A stretch of 64,000 nucleotides of DNA from positions 91,791,521 to 91,855,520 of the forward strand of contig CM041297.1 in assembly GCA_023052935.1 (NCBI GenBank). The letters run 5' to 3'. Positions 46,629 through 57,788 of the stretch are shown piece after piece; position 1 is the stretch's first letter; every line of letters begins with the position of its first letter. Source of the DNA: Piezodorus guildinii. Its lineage: Eukaryota; Arthropoda; Insecta; Hemiptera; Pentatomidae. Below the pieces are notes generated by a model. That model saw only the letters and a list, made by a program, of their open reading frames with translations. It searched no databases and was not told the DNA's origin. A program made the position numbers and the translations under genes.

Positions 46629-46990
46629 AGGATATAATTAGTTGACCGCTGAGAATTACTAGAAGGAATGAGTCCGAGTGCGGTAGATGAATGAAACAAT
46701 TAGGTAGTTTAAACATTTATTTTCTGCCAACGTTTCGACCCCATTGTGGGTCACCATCAGGGCTGTATTGTAGAGAGTGAAAACTACAGTTTTAGCTAGA
46801 GCATGTTAAAGTTGTTAAGAAGAATGTTACACAAGTGAAAGTTAAGACCACTATCCAAAGATAATCCATGCCAAAATAAAAAAAAAATAAAACATCCGAT
46901 TTAGATAAAGTAACATAAGTTGTCCTAGATAGATATAAGTATCCTAAATAAACTGTTACGATACTATAGCGACAAATGTTATTTAGCAAA
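46629..46990 (+). repeat. Diverged Penelope family-A terminal copy
   Basis: Starts GGATATAATTAGTTGACC, then GAGAATTACTAGAAGGAAT, GCCAACGTTTCGACCCCATT and GTGGGTCACCATCAGGGC. It is a single arm; the right limit is approximate. Confidence 0.7.
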
Positions 46991-47112
46991 AAAATTCGCG
47001 TCAATTTCAATCAGAACACCAACGAGTGGAAAAAAAGTTGCCAGATGAAAGTTACAGACCCCCCGGCAAAAGACATTTCCATGCATATAAAGACAAAAAG
47101 TTTACTATACAC

Positions 47113-47364
47113 TTAAGGCTGTGCTACACGTTGAGAATTAGGGTATGTGTAGGTGAGGTGAAATTCGCGAGGTTATGTGAAAGTGAATATCATACACTCT
47201 CACATACTTTCAACATATAATTAATATTCAATTACCGAATTGTCTATATTACTTCATCATGTATTTTTATTTACCTTATATTATAAACAATGTTTAATTT
47301 CGTTAAAACCTTGTTTTCATTATGTGTAACACATACCCTATTTATCACCGTGTAGCGCTGCTTT
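47113..47364. mobile_element. MITE family D, copy 3
   Basis: The left end TTAAGGCTGTGCTACACG and the reverse-complemented right end AAAGCAGCGCTACACG match. The interior carries GAATTAGGGTATGTGTAGG and ACTCTCACATACTTTCAAC as in copies 1 and 2. It is internally deleted. Confidence 0.7.
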
Positions 47365-47384
47365 CTATTTGGCTGTTCAGGGCA

Positions 47385-47500
47385 CCATGATGTCCAACCC
47401 AAACAGTACTTAAGGGTGATTAGGGCTAAGGGGCTGGCTGCTCAGGTGTAGCCTACGCCTGGCGAAAGCCTTTTTGGGTACAGGTAAGAGGGTCAGGCAC
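47385..47500 (+). repeat. Unidentified repeat H, copy 2
   Basis: Best copy: ATGTCCAACCCAAACAGTAC, GGGTGATTAGGGCTAAGG, CTCAGGTGTAGCCTACGCCT, GGCGAAAGCC. A third copy in the other orientation is at 52930-53070. Confidence 0.65.
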
Positions 47501-47680
47501 AGACATGTCAGTTAAAAGTGTCAGCTAGTCAATACCTGTAATAATTGTTATTATTTTACTAAATAATGTTTGTTTAAAATCGTTTATTATGAAGGTATGG
47601 CGTGAAATTACATTTTTGATTATTAACCCTTATCTAATAGTAATGTTTGATTCATTAGCTAGTAGACTAAATTAAATAAA

Positions 47681-47801
47681 ATTATAGGTGGAATAATCAG
47701 GAGTCAGTCATTTTTTTGAAAATTTTTAGTTTTACCAACGTTTCGGCTCAAGCTTGTGAGCCATCACCAGGGCATCACTGAGCCATGTCCAAGCATAAAC
47801 T
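47681..47801 (+). repeat. Penelope family-B terminal fragment
   Basis: ATTATAGGTGGAATAATCAG through CCAACGTTTCGGCTCAAGC and GAGCCATCACCAGGGC to GTCCAAGCATAAAC. Single arm. Confidence 0.8.
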
Positions 47802-48507
47802 CCTTTTATGAAGGATAGGGTGTATCAGCACCAAAATGATGTTAAGAATAAAGAAAAAGGGAATAAAAAGACTGCTTTAGTACAGCATGTAATAAATAAA
47901 AAAAACATCAATTTGACTTTGAAAATACTATGATAGTACATAAAGAAAGCAATGATTTTAAAAGGAAAATTTTAGAGGCAATTTATATTTCAGTACACAT
48001 TGACTATAGTATAAACTACAAAACGGACACAAAGAATTTTCATAATCATTATGCTGATATTTTGAGCAAAATTAATAAATAATATAATTTAAGTAAATTG
48101 AATTTCTTGAATAAAATTAAGTTTAAATAACTTAATATAATAGAATAATATTTAGAATTTTGTGGTTAAGTGATTCATCTTGGTTTTAATTAGATATTAA
48201 TATATTTATTTATAAGTTTATGTATATGTATGTATGCGTGTGTGTGTTTAAAAGAAAAAAAATTGGCTGTGAAAACAAATGTGGACTTGATTGATTAGAG
48301 GAGGAGGAAATAAAACAATGTATGTGTATATGGGTGGTTTTTTTATTTTATTTTTTTTTACGAGAGTAGGTGGAAATCATCAAAACCAACCTCCCTACAC
48401 CTGTTTCTCACCCTCCACGGGACCACCGTTAGGCATTACTTCGTGGAGGAGACTGGCTGTGTGCCGCCCCGTTGTTAGGCGCCTTACTCTATAATTCTAG
48501 ACACGCC

Positions 48508-48512
<5 letters not shown>
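47802..48512. other. Spacer, nothing identified
   Basis: Mostly AT-rich; a GC-richer stretch at 48365-48480 has no convincing frame. Confidence 0.35.
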
Positions 48513-48566
<54 letters not shown>

Positions 48567-48604
48567 GCATGTGTGTGTATATGTATATGTATGTGTAAAT
48601 ATGT

Positions 48605-48644
<40 letters not shown>

Positions 48645-48678
48645 ACATATTTACACATACATATACATATACACACAC

Positions 48679-48722
<44 letters not shown>
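48513..48722. repeat. Compound (GT)n/(AT)n microsatellite with a perfect palindrome
   Basis: (GT)n is followed by (AT)n, then about 43-nt arms around a central (AT)n: CATGTGTGTGTATATGTATA... on the left is answered by its reverse complement on the right (about 48567-48682). Further (AT)n follows. Confidence 0.85.
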
Positions 48723-48725
<3 letters not shown>

Positions 48726-49788
48726 GTTAATTTGATTATTGTTTGAAATAGTTTTGAGATGATTACATTATAAATGAGGATAAAGAAAAATATTGGTTTT
48801 AATGTCAAGTGCTAAGAGTGAGGGAATACATTTCTTCAATCCAGTGGATGATAACAACCATGACAGGGCTGGTCAGCCTATAATAGTTTTATTTATTTTT
48901 TTAAAAATGTGACAATATATATATTTATATAAGTGCATAATGATGGAATATTAAAAGGTATGTAAATTGCCTTATAACAATGTAAAAAAGTAATGTTGTT
49001 CATCTTTTAGTTTTAAAATAAATGATGTTTATAGATCCCTTGAAAATGGCAAAAAGCCGAAACGTAGGGAGAAGAGAATAAGAAATTAAATAAGTTGAAT
49101 GAAAATGGATCATTTTAATTAAAAGAACCTAACAATACATTTATTCATTTAAACAACTCTTAATTGTTATAAAAATTAATAAATAAAGCTATGATAATAA
49201 AAAATTCAGATTATAATTATAGCTGTTATAGTACTTATATATATTAAAAAAATCCCAAGACAACCCACTGCGAACGTTAAAAGTAAATTATAATTGATGT
49301 TTATGTAGAGATGATAAAAAAAAGTAGATAGGACACGTAGAACAGTAGACTAGTATGATAAAATAAGAACAAAAAATTATATCTATGAGAGGTTCTGTAT
49401 GGATTGATAGGTATACAAGTATTCGTAACCTTAAATGTTCAACTAATAATAACTAAATTAATGTCATCTCGTAAAATTAATGTTGCCATAAAATATGAGG
49501 ACACTAAAATAAAAATGCCTCCAAATTCTAGGGCTGCATTTTATATTTGTTTCATATTCTCTTGCACGCGGTTTTTGGGTACGGAGATGTACCAAATTTT
49601 ATATATTTTTATTTATGTGTGTATAAAATAATAAATATATACAAACTAATGTAAGGCGTAAATCAAATACAAAGCATTATAATAAATATTTTATATTTTA
49701 ATCATGACCATCATATTTTTTACCACAAATACTGCGGTGTAGTATATGGGCTTTATATTTTAAAAGCATACAAATCACAACTCAGTGC
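48723..49788. other. Spacer with a possible Penelope-like scrap
   Basis: AAAAAGCCGAAACGTAGGG near 49052-49070, preceded by CTTGAAAATGGC, resembles the Penelope GAAAC motif. Otherwise nothing identified. Confidence 0.3.
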
Positions 49789-49920
49789 GATGTCAGGTAC
49801 TCGTTAAAGATCCCTATCCTAATTAAGCCTGGATAGGCAAAATTTAGGACTCCTACTGTAGTATCGTCCGATTAGCCACAGCAGTATAAAGGGACGTTAA
49901 ACAAATAAACAAACTAACCA
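49789..49920 (+). repeat. SINE body, 5'-truncated copy
   Basis: GTGCGATGTCAGGTACTCG, GATAGGCAAAATTTAGGAC, GTAGTATCGTCCGATTAGCC and a GACGTTAAACAAATAAAC tail match the 3' half of the full SINE at 59490-59785. Confidence 0.8.
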
Positions 49921-50817
49921 GAAAATCACAAACAATATAATTTTAATATAATTATAATAATATAAAATTTTACACACATATATTAGCAATGTATAAAATA
50001 TCAATGAAGTTAGTTTGTATTCCGATAGAAGTTTGTTTCTGTAAAAAGATTAATAACATAGAAGCTTAAATCGTCAGTATTGTTTTATATTGTTTAAAAA
50101 AACTCAATTTCCTAGGATAATAAACTTATTTCAAATTGGACAGGTTATAATATTGTTTTATTTTACTTTATAAAGCTCCTTTAAAATTTTTTTGAACGTT
50201 TCAATTTTTTTTTATAAACAAAAATAATAAATGAGTATAACTTGAAGGACTACCAAATCTCTCCCTGTTATCTCCACAGGCCTCGGTATTTCCTTTTGGT
50301 CCAGGATTAGGAAAAGGCCGCTGGAGAAACACGGAAAATACCAGCTTATCTTCTCCAGTATATTTTCTTTGATCTCCTAAAAACCTGCTTGGACATATCA
50401 ATAGCAACATCGCATGCTGAAATCCGAATATTTTACAACATATATAAGCAATAATTTAATTAAATTACAGGATCAATTAAACATAATGGACTTGAAAAAA
50501 TACATACTAATTAGTAAATGATGTTCCTTAATTTTTTCTAATCTTGGTATGTGCTGTTTTTATTTTTAATTAGCTGTATTAAGAATATATTTTTAGTTTC
50601 TAAATAGAATTGCTGACATAATGTTTATTTTATACTACTTATGTTATGCTCTGGTCAGAGTTTGACTTCATAGAGGTCGATAAAAATTGTTTTAAATACT
50701 TTAATTATATATTTATACTAGTTTGATATCCACACTAGTTTTCTTCTTATTTTGAAATAAAATTTACTGTATGGTAAATATTTTTTTATGTGCGTTTTTC
50801 TTGTTTCAACTGAAAAC
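49921..50817. other. Spacer with one coding-like island
   Basis: At 50245-50400 the minus strand has two overlapping protein-like frames (one with FPCFSSGLFLILDQKEIPRP, another with GEDKLVFSVFLQRPFPNPGP). Neither has a recognised family or clear splice sites. The rest is AT-rich. Confidence 0.25.
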
Positions 50818-51158
50818 AATTTAATTCATCGTGGATGTAATTAGTTGACCGTTGAGAATTACTGGAAGGAATTAGTCCGGGTGGCGGTCATTAAATGAAC
50901 AACTAAATAGTTTCAACTATTTTATTGTTTGCCAAACGTTTCGACCCCCTTTGGGGTCATCATCAGGGCGCATGGTGGAGAATGGAAACTGATTCCATTC
51001 CATTCTTCCATTCTATTTCCATTCTCCCACATGCGCCCTGATGATGACCCACAAAGGGGGTCGAAACGTTGGCAAACAATAAAATAGTTGAAACTATTTA
51101 GTTGTTTCATTTAATGACCGCCACCCGGACTAATTCCTTCCAGTAATTTAATTCATCG
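50818..51158 (+). mobile_element. Palindromic Penelope-derived element, family A (short form)
   Basis: The 313-bp element (50832-51144) lies between perfect 14-bp repeats AATTTAATTCATCG. It starts with the single-copy tail TGGATGTAATTAGTTGACC, then GAATTACTGGAAGGAATTAG. The arms meet near 50988 and end at CTAATTCCTTCCAGT. Compared with 17157-17884 the arms are shorter and the loop almost absent. Confidence 0.9.
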
Positions 51159-51789
51159 CTAATGATTAAATATATTAATTAAAAAAAAAGGTCTGACAGC
51201 AATAAGACCTTGGCAAATTAAAAATGCTTCTGCTGCCGTATTTTTTTTAGTGTTGAAGCAATGTATTTCATAATTATATATATTAATATACGTTTAAATG
51301 TATTGTGCATAATACTTTTCATCGTCATATGTAAATAATGTTTTTAACGATTTTTTTGTATGAAGGAATTTAATGATTTTCTACTCTATTTCTCATTGTT
51401 ATAATTATTTATGATCCGTTTTTTCTACAATCATGATATGTGGTTGAATATAAATTTTTTGTGTTTTTTTTTTAAATATAAAACACAACGAAGCTATGTG
51501 GGTATGTACATATATGACTTTCAAAGTTAATAATGTGGTGATGATGGGTAGGATATAACTGGATCTATGAAATAACTTGGTGGGTGTACTAACGAACTAA
51601 AAAATTCATACCGCGTCTTGTGAGATTAGTTCCACCAAAAAAATATCTTTTTTCAGCATCGGCTCTGCAATGCTCATATGCTATTGGATTGATGATATAA
51701 TATAGTACATTATTAAACTAATATCTATATGTTTGATCTGATTAGTGACTGTATTTTATATAACCTATTAATTTAGTTTTTTTATTTTT
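51159..51789. other. Spacer, nothing identified
   Basis: AT-rich sequence; no recognised element. Confidence 0.4.
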
Positions 51790-52650
51790 ATAAAATATAT
51801 AGTAAGGGAAATTATTGCGATCGTGAAAATTTTAGAATTCCAGTTTACGACGGAAATACATTATGTTAGGGTATTCTTAGTTCAACTAACCAAGTCCCGC
51901 AAAAAGGTCTGTGTGTGGTAACTCCAATTCATAAACTGAAGGTCCTATGAAACTGAAATTTGATATTTAAAAAAACTATAAGCCCGAGATGTTACAGAAA
52001 CTTTTTTTATCAAAATCAGCTAACAAGATGAGCCACTTCATACCATTTATTTTGCATCTTTTTACGATTTTCTCAAAAAACGCTCTAACGATTTTGATTA
52101 AACTCACTATATCGATGTAAAATTTAAGGGGCTTTAATATCATATAGGTTTCATACTGATTAAAATAGTCTGATGGGGCTTAAATGCCAATACTTTAATT
52201 TTGTAAATTCTTTAAAAATAACCATACCATATTGTTACCATTGATAATAAACAGATAAATATATAAATTGAACTAATTCGATATTAAACTAAAAGAGAAA
52301 ACTTAAAAAATATTTGTTTAATGCAATTTCTTTGTTTTGAACATCAGAAGTAATATGCACATATATACATAATATACCGTTGGAAAGCTAAATATTTTAG
52401 AAAAAAATATTATCTAATCCGCAAGCTTGTAAAAGTTGATAAAAAGCCGATAAAACTAACTGATTATTTTAGATAATAATATAATAGATTTTTTAATAAA
52501 ACACATGTTTTTATAGAAATTTAATTTAATTGATTCTTTAATAGTTTCACTTATTTTTATATCTAGCTGTATTTGAATATTCTTTAATACTTTTTTAAAA
52601 CGGAGGCAAGCAAAAGTCGTGTGATGCCAGCACCAGATTTTTTTCAAATG
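51790..52650 (-). repeat. Interspersed repeat E copy
   Basis: Reverse orientation of the copies at 29450 and 33165: AGTAAGGGAAATTATTGCGA, CCAAGTCCCGCAAAAAGG, GCCCGAGATGTTACAG, CCGTTGGAAAGCTAAATAT and finally CAAAAGTCGTGTGATGCC. Confidence 0.78.
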
Positions 52651-52929
52651 CGAATAGACCACTTAGGATCAAGCAACAACTTTATTTTTTATATCTGTTC
52701 CTGTTTCCTATGCCTGTAGTTTTCTCATTCGATGCTATGGTCCAAATTATTTTTTTTTTAATTATACTTTCACTGTCCCCCTCTACATTCGAGAACTCTC
52801 ACAAATTTTCTCTTCATCTCTCACTGTGCAACACCATATTCATCAAAGAGGCTAGAACCCCTGACTTTGACAATACCTTGAAAAAAAAAGGTGATTCCAA
52901 GACCTGGATGCTGCGCAGGTACGTCGGCG

Positions 52930-53070
52930 GCCTTTGCCTTACTGACCTACTCTCAAGTGTTTGCCAGGGTACTTTTTAAAGGGCCTTCCCAACTTGCATT
53001 ATACCTTTTCCTTTCTCCCTAATCTCCTTTAAGTGCTGTTTGGGTTGAAGATCACTAAGCTAGTATGGCC
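52930..53070 (-). repeat. Unidentified repeat H, decayed copy 3
   Basis: CCCTAATCTCCTTTAAGTGC and TGTTTGGGTTGAAGATCA are the reverse complement of the H blocks at 47385-47500, with differences. Confidence 0.5.
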
Positions 53071-53290
53071 AGGTCTTGAGATAAGGGGTCGTACCTGTCG
53101 CGGTAGAGGCACTCCCCGTCAACTTCTCAAGGTTTCTGGAACTGTAGTATGTTAAATTAGTTTTTAAATACACTGAGCAGTAGTTATAATGCTGTATCTC
53201 TACTGGTAACTGTTAATTTTACAAATAAATACAATTTTTTAATCCTCAAATTCAAATTGGAGGTGTTATAGAGTTGCAATGCATATGAGA

Positions 53291-53490
53291 AAGCTGAAAG
53301 GAATTAGTCCGGGTAGCGGTCAGTAAATGAAACAACTAAATAGTTTTAATTATATTGAGGATGTATAGTCGACCTATTATAGGTGGAATAATCAGAAGTA
53401 AGTCATTGTTTTAAAATATTTTTAATTTTGCCAACGTTTGTGAGCCATTATCAGGGCATTACTGAGCCATGTCCAAGCATAAACTATAAT
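53291..53490 (+). repeat. Family-A fragment abutted by a family-B Penelope fragment
   Basis: GGAATTAGTCCGGGTAGCGG to TAGTTTTAATTAT is family A. At about 53355 it switches to family B (TTGAGGATGTATAGTCGACC, then TATTATAGGTGGAATAATC) and ends GTCCAAGCATAAACTATAAT. The B segment keeps the single-copy tail also seen at 37973. Confidence 0.75.
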
Positions 53491-53491
53491 A

Positions 53492-54220
53492 CTGGAAGGA
53501 ATTAGTCCGGGTGGCGGTCATTAAATGAAACAACTAAATAGTTTTAACTATTTATTGATGCCCAACGTTTCGACCCCTATTGTGGGTCATCGGTCATCAT
53601 CAGGGCTAAAAAGATGTAAAATAAATACATTTTCAATACTATACATCCTTAGCATTAAATACAATATTAAAACTGTGGCGGTCGTGAAAAACTGGATAAC
53701 TCGAGTTATATAAAATATGAGTTAACTTCACCCTCAGACCGTCTCCCACCTCGTGTTGAATTCGTTAAAGAAATTTCTTAGTGGAAGAAATTTCAGGTGG
53801 AAAGAAAGCTTCATGTTATAACGTAAAGTTTAAGTCGCTCACCTCTAAAATGAAAGATTTTGACTTAACCACTTATTCACGACCGCCACAGATATAAACT
53901 ATTGAGCTAGAGAACGTCAGTATTAAAATATAAAAAAAGAAGAAAAATATATTTAAAGAAATCAATTAGTTAAATTACAATGGCTATAGTAATATAATGA
54001 AAGGCCTATACAGAACAAATTATGGCTAATGAGAATGTACAAAGATATCAATATTCACCTGAAATAGGAAACATTAAAATATGGAGTCCTCTCTATTCCA
54101 ATGGGAGTTGAAACGTTAACAAGCAATAAATAATTTAAACTATTTAGTTGTTTCATTCACTGACCGCCACCCGGACTAATTCCTTCCAGTAATTCTCAAC
54201 GGGCAACTAATTATATTTGA
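53492..54220 (+). mobile_element. Palindromic Penelope family-A element carrying a MITE
   Basis: The left arm starts CTGGAAGGAATTAGTCC at 53492. The inverted right arm ends CTAATTCCTTCCAGTAATTC plus the tail CAACGGGCAACTAATTAT near 54220. A 215-bp MITE at 53675-53889 interrupts the left arm. A GTTGAAACGTTAAC in the right arm is a decayed form of the GAAAC motif. Confidence 0.75.
53675..53889. mobile_element. 215-bp MITE with GTGGCGGTCGTGAA ends
   Basis: The left end GTGGCGGTCGTGAAAAACTGG and the reverse-complemented right end GTGGCGGTCGTGAATAAGTGG form inverted repeats. It breaks the family-A arm between CAATATTAAAACT and ATATAAACTATTGAGCTAG. No coding frame; target duplication not resolved. 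Confidence 0.75.
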
Positions 54221-54547
54221 TGTATGAGGAAGATTTCTCCCTCACTCAGATACCATTTGATTGAGATATAATTAAGGGAAATACGATTAAAAGTTATACT
54301 TGCTTAATAATGAATTTATTATCTTTTATATTAGCTGTTCAAAATATACATAGATATTTAGTTTATTGGCTATTATATACATATAAGGCATGGAGTTTGG
54401 CTCGTTTGGTGTTAGTGTTAAATTATAATATTATAGATATACATACATATAGGATTGTTATAAATAAATACATAAATGATATAAATGATAATAGCATAAA
54501 TACAAAGGTATAGGTAAATTCTGATTGCTTACTGGGACATGTTAGTA

Positions 54548-54551
<4 letters not shown>
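54221..54551. other. Spacer, nothing identified
   Basis: AT-rich sequence; no recognised element. Confidence 0.4.

Positions 54552-54623
<72 letters not shown>
54552..54623. repeat. (AT)n microsatellite
   Basis: About 70 nt of alternating AT. Confidence 0.9.
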
Positions 54624-54626
<3 letters not shown>

Positions 54627-55080
54627 ATATAAATGTATATTATATAAATGTATATAGTTTTTAGCAGAAAAAAATAAATGTTATTTATTTTATTCACATT
54701 TTCGATTAGCTGTTGAAAATATATATTGGTCAATTCATTCTGAATCGTTTAGACCTTGCCGCTCGAAATTGTTGACTTTCGTGATGTTTCGGCCACTTAT
54801 TTTTTTATCTTTTCTTGAATACAAAACAACAAATACATTTTTTTGCGGCCAATACTTTTTTTGTTGCATCGGTTTCAAGTCAGCATAGCGGGAGAAAACA
54901 TGTGTTGGTTAAATCTACCTAATTCTTGTATTTTTTTATATTTTATTTTAAAACAAAAGCTAACAATAAGATAGGGAGCCGCTTTATATCTTTTGTCCCT
55001 AAATCTCATTACCTTAAGAGTGAAGAAAATGGTTAAAGAAGTTCTTGAGATGTAATAAAAACAGATACTTTTAGCGAGTC
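54624..55080. other. Spacer, nothing identified
   Basis: AT-rich sequence; no recognised element. Confidence 0.4.
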
Positions 55081-55306
55081 TATAAAGGAAATGATATTCA
55101 CCTTCCATTATTTTTTCATAAATAGCTTAGTCATAGTCCTACTTGCTGTAAACATTTCGATCTTGAGAACATTTTGTTATGGCCAATTTTGAAAATTCAT
55201 ATAAAAAAAAGGACTATGTTTTCAAGATAAATTGTTTTACAGCAAGAAGGACTATGACTGAGATATTTATGAAAAAATAATCGAAGGTGAATATCTTTTC
55301 CTTTAC
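55081..55306. repeat. ~225-bp imperfect palindrome, possible Penelope relative
   Basis: The left arm begins TAAAGGAAATGATATTCACC and the right arm ends GGTGAATATCTTTTCCTTTA. The arms (about 88 nt) also share CAGTCATAGTCC-type and CTTGCTGTAAA blocks. A TGTAAACATTTCGATCTTGAG segment recalls the CGTTTCG motif of families A and B. Confidence 0.65.
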
Positions 55307-55471
55307 AGTCTTTTACTAAAATTCTCATTTCCTATTACTTCTTATTAATAAATTGAGGCTGAATTTTCGAGGTGAAACTAGGGTTGTGAGCCCTTAAGGG
55401 ATTCGCTTTAGTTCTCCCAGTCTTATTTTTAATTCTGAATATGTTATTCTGCCATTCAACACGGAGGCGTA

Positions 55472-56120
55472 TTTTTCGGAACTAATTTTTTTTATTTAAA
55501 CATATTTATTGATATTTACAGCTGTATTATTATATACTATAAGTAAATGTGATGGACATAGTAAACTGACATGAAACACATGTAGAGACGCTACCCATTG
55601 GCAGCACTTTAAAAATATTCTTAGAAGGTCGTGGGGCCATCTTCTTTTCAGACGTTTCGGAGGATTATCAGGCATCGAAGAGGATGATAGGACAGAAACT
55701 AGTGGATTAGAGTGGGAATGGAGTTTTTCATGGAATGATTGATAACTGGTTCAGGCTAATTCAGTAACATACGGGACATTAAGGTCTTTATCGATCAGCT
55801 TATTCGTGACAAAGTAGGGAGCGTTAAGGATTTTGGATTGCAAGGATTGTATACTAGAAGAATTCGATGCTTCAGTTGAGCCCCATTGTTCTACTCCGTA
55901 AGTCCATATTGGTCTTATAATTGTCATATAAATAAGTCTTTTGTAATTAAGCGAAAGGTAGGAGCAATTGTCCAGTTAGTGTTGAAGTAGTCGAAAACGT
56001 CGGGCAGTTTATTGTCGTTTCAGTTTTGTATGGGGATTCCAATTCAGACGATTGTTAAGATGGAGTCATAGGTATCGAATCTGTTCAACAGGGGCTAGTG
56101 GAGTGTCATTTTCCGGAACT
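55472..56120 (-). mobile_element. 5'-truncated Jockey-clade copy with target duplication
   Basis: The insert 55484-56108 is flanked by TTTTTCGGAACT and TTTTCCGGAACT. On the minus strand it carries the ORF2 C-terminus in broken frames: LRPIWTYGV-like, KILNAPYFVTNKLI and RRLKRRWPHDLL-like sequence, then a 3' UTR containing CTGTAAATATCAATAAATA. Confidence 0.85.
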
Positions 56121-56589
56121 TGCGATTGAAATTTAAGAAAATTTCTGAAAAAAAACCCGAAACAAAACGGTATTTATCACAAAGCATTTCGTATATAACT
56201 AGTTGGAATTCGAATGTTTCTTAGGGTTTAAAAAAACATTGATTGATCGATTTACATTTCATCACTTTAGGATTAGAAGTTCATCGTCATGAAAAGTAAA
56301 CTTTGCAAGAAAATATTATGCTTAATTCATAACCTCTATTTATGATTATTTTTAATCATTGGCAGTTATAAGAAACAATAAGCTGGCCACTAAATCAAAA
56401 TTGGTTTAGTTTATTTAAGTGAAGCATAGATAGAATTTGTTTCTAACAGGTTTAGGTGATTTTAGATGTCATTGCCATAGTTTTGCCATTACTCCCAGTT
56501 CTTATTGAATGATTTAATATAAATATGACATTAGATTACAAAATAACAACATATTTTCATAAAAGGGAGAAAGCAGGTTTAAAATAGTG
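56121..56589. other. Spacer, nothing identified
   Basis: AT-rich sequence; no recognised element. Confidence 0.4.
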
Positions 56590-57788
56590 TGGAGGTTGAC
56601 TTTTTTTTTTTTTTTTTATTTAAATATTTTATTGATATTTACAACTGTACATACAATATATACAACAAGTAAATGGGCTAATTGACACTTATGGGCGTGA
56701 TAATGTCTTGTGAAGAAACTACCCAGTGGTAGCACTTCAAAGTCAATTTAATTAAAGTAGGTCTCGAGGCCATCGTCTTTTCAATCGCCTCGGAGGGTTG
56801 TCAGGAATAGATGGGAATGATAAGTTGCGTACAAGAGGATTCGTGTGGGTTGGGAGTTTGGAATGAAAAGAGGAGTATCTGTTTCGGGCTAGTTCTGCGA
56901 CAAATGGGATATTTAGGTCATTATGGATGATTTTATTCGTAACGAAATAAGGAGCATTTAGGATTTTGCGAAGGATTTTGGATTGTAGGGATTGAATACG
57001 AGAGGAATTAGATGGTTTAGTAGAGCCCCAAAGCTCGATTCCATATGTCCAGATGGGTCTGATGATGGTAACATAAATGAGCTTTTTGTAATAAATTGGA
57101 AGTTTTGAACGTTTGTCTAGTAAGTGTTGTAGTAATCGGTATCTACGGGCAGTTTCTTGTCGTTTAAGTCGCGTATGGGGATTCCATGTAAGACGTTTGT
57201 CAAGATGGAGTCCTAGGTAACGGATTTGTTCAACAGGTATGAGTGGGGTATTATTAAAGGATACAGTAGGGCAGGAAGTCATCGGTTTGCGACGAAGGGT
57301 AAAGGTAATTTGGTGGGATTTGTTAGGATTTATTTTAATCCTCCAGTTCTGACACCATTCCTCAATGGCTGTGATGTGAGACTGAAGGGTTCGGGATGCA
57401 GCGGATGGATCATTATGTACAGATAACACACAAGTGTCATCCGCATAAGTTGTGAGGACAGTGGATGGATGGAGTGGAATATCAGCTGTATATACCGTAT
57501 AAAGGATGGGACCTAAGATACTACCCTGAGGTACACCTGCAGACTGAGAAAAGATGGAAGAGTAGGAAAGGTTATGATTTACTTTGAAGGTTCTATTAGT
57601 GAGGTAGGAACGGATTATCAAGTAGTATGTTGCGGGAAGGAATTGACAGAGTTTATAAAGGAGTCCTGGGTGCCAGACTCGGTCGAACGCTTGTTCCACG
57701 TCGAGAAAAGCACCCGTGCAATACATTCCGCGCTCCAATGTGGAGGATATAACATCCACCACACGGTGGCATTGCTGGAGGTTGACTT
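56590..57788 (-). mobile_element. 5'-truncated Jockey-clade copy with target duplication and poly(A)
   Basis: The 1173-bp insert (56603-57775) is bounded by perfect 13-bp repeats TGGAGGTTGACTT. Its minus-strand 3' end is a poly(A) tract (poly(T) at 56601-56618). Most of the inserted length is one intact frame (56752-57762), which indicates a young insertion. Confidence 0.93.
56752..57762 (-). pseudogene. Jockey-clade ORF2, reverse transcriptase C-terminal part, open frame
   Basis: 336 codons without a stop. It begins in the reverse transcriptase palm with YCTGAFLDVEQAFDRVWHPG, followed by AGVPQGSILGPILY, TYADDTCVLS (YADD catalytic Asp pair), WCQNWRIKINPNKSH, IRYLGLHLDKRLTWNPH, IRPIWTYGIELWGS and the terminal RRLKRRWPRDLL. 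The endonuclease and N-terminal half are missing because of 5' truncation, so it cannot move itself. It belongs to a subfamily close to the copies at 55484, 60370 and 62732 and more distant from 18657-23225. Confidence 0.88.

Noticed and set aside
48472..48808. Several overlapping frames of Val-Cys and Ile-Tyr repeats
   Set aside because: They are translations of (GT)n and (AT)n repeats in all frames.
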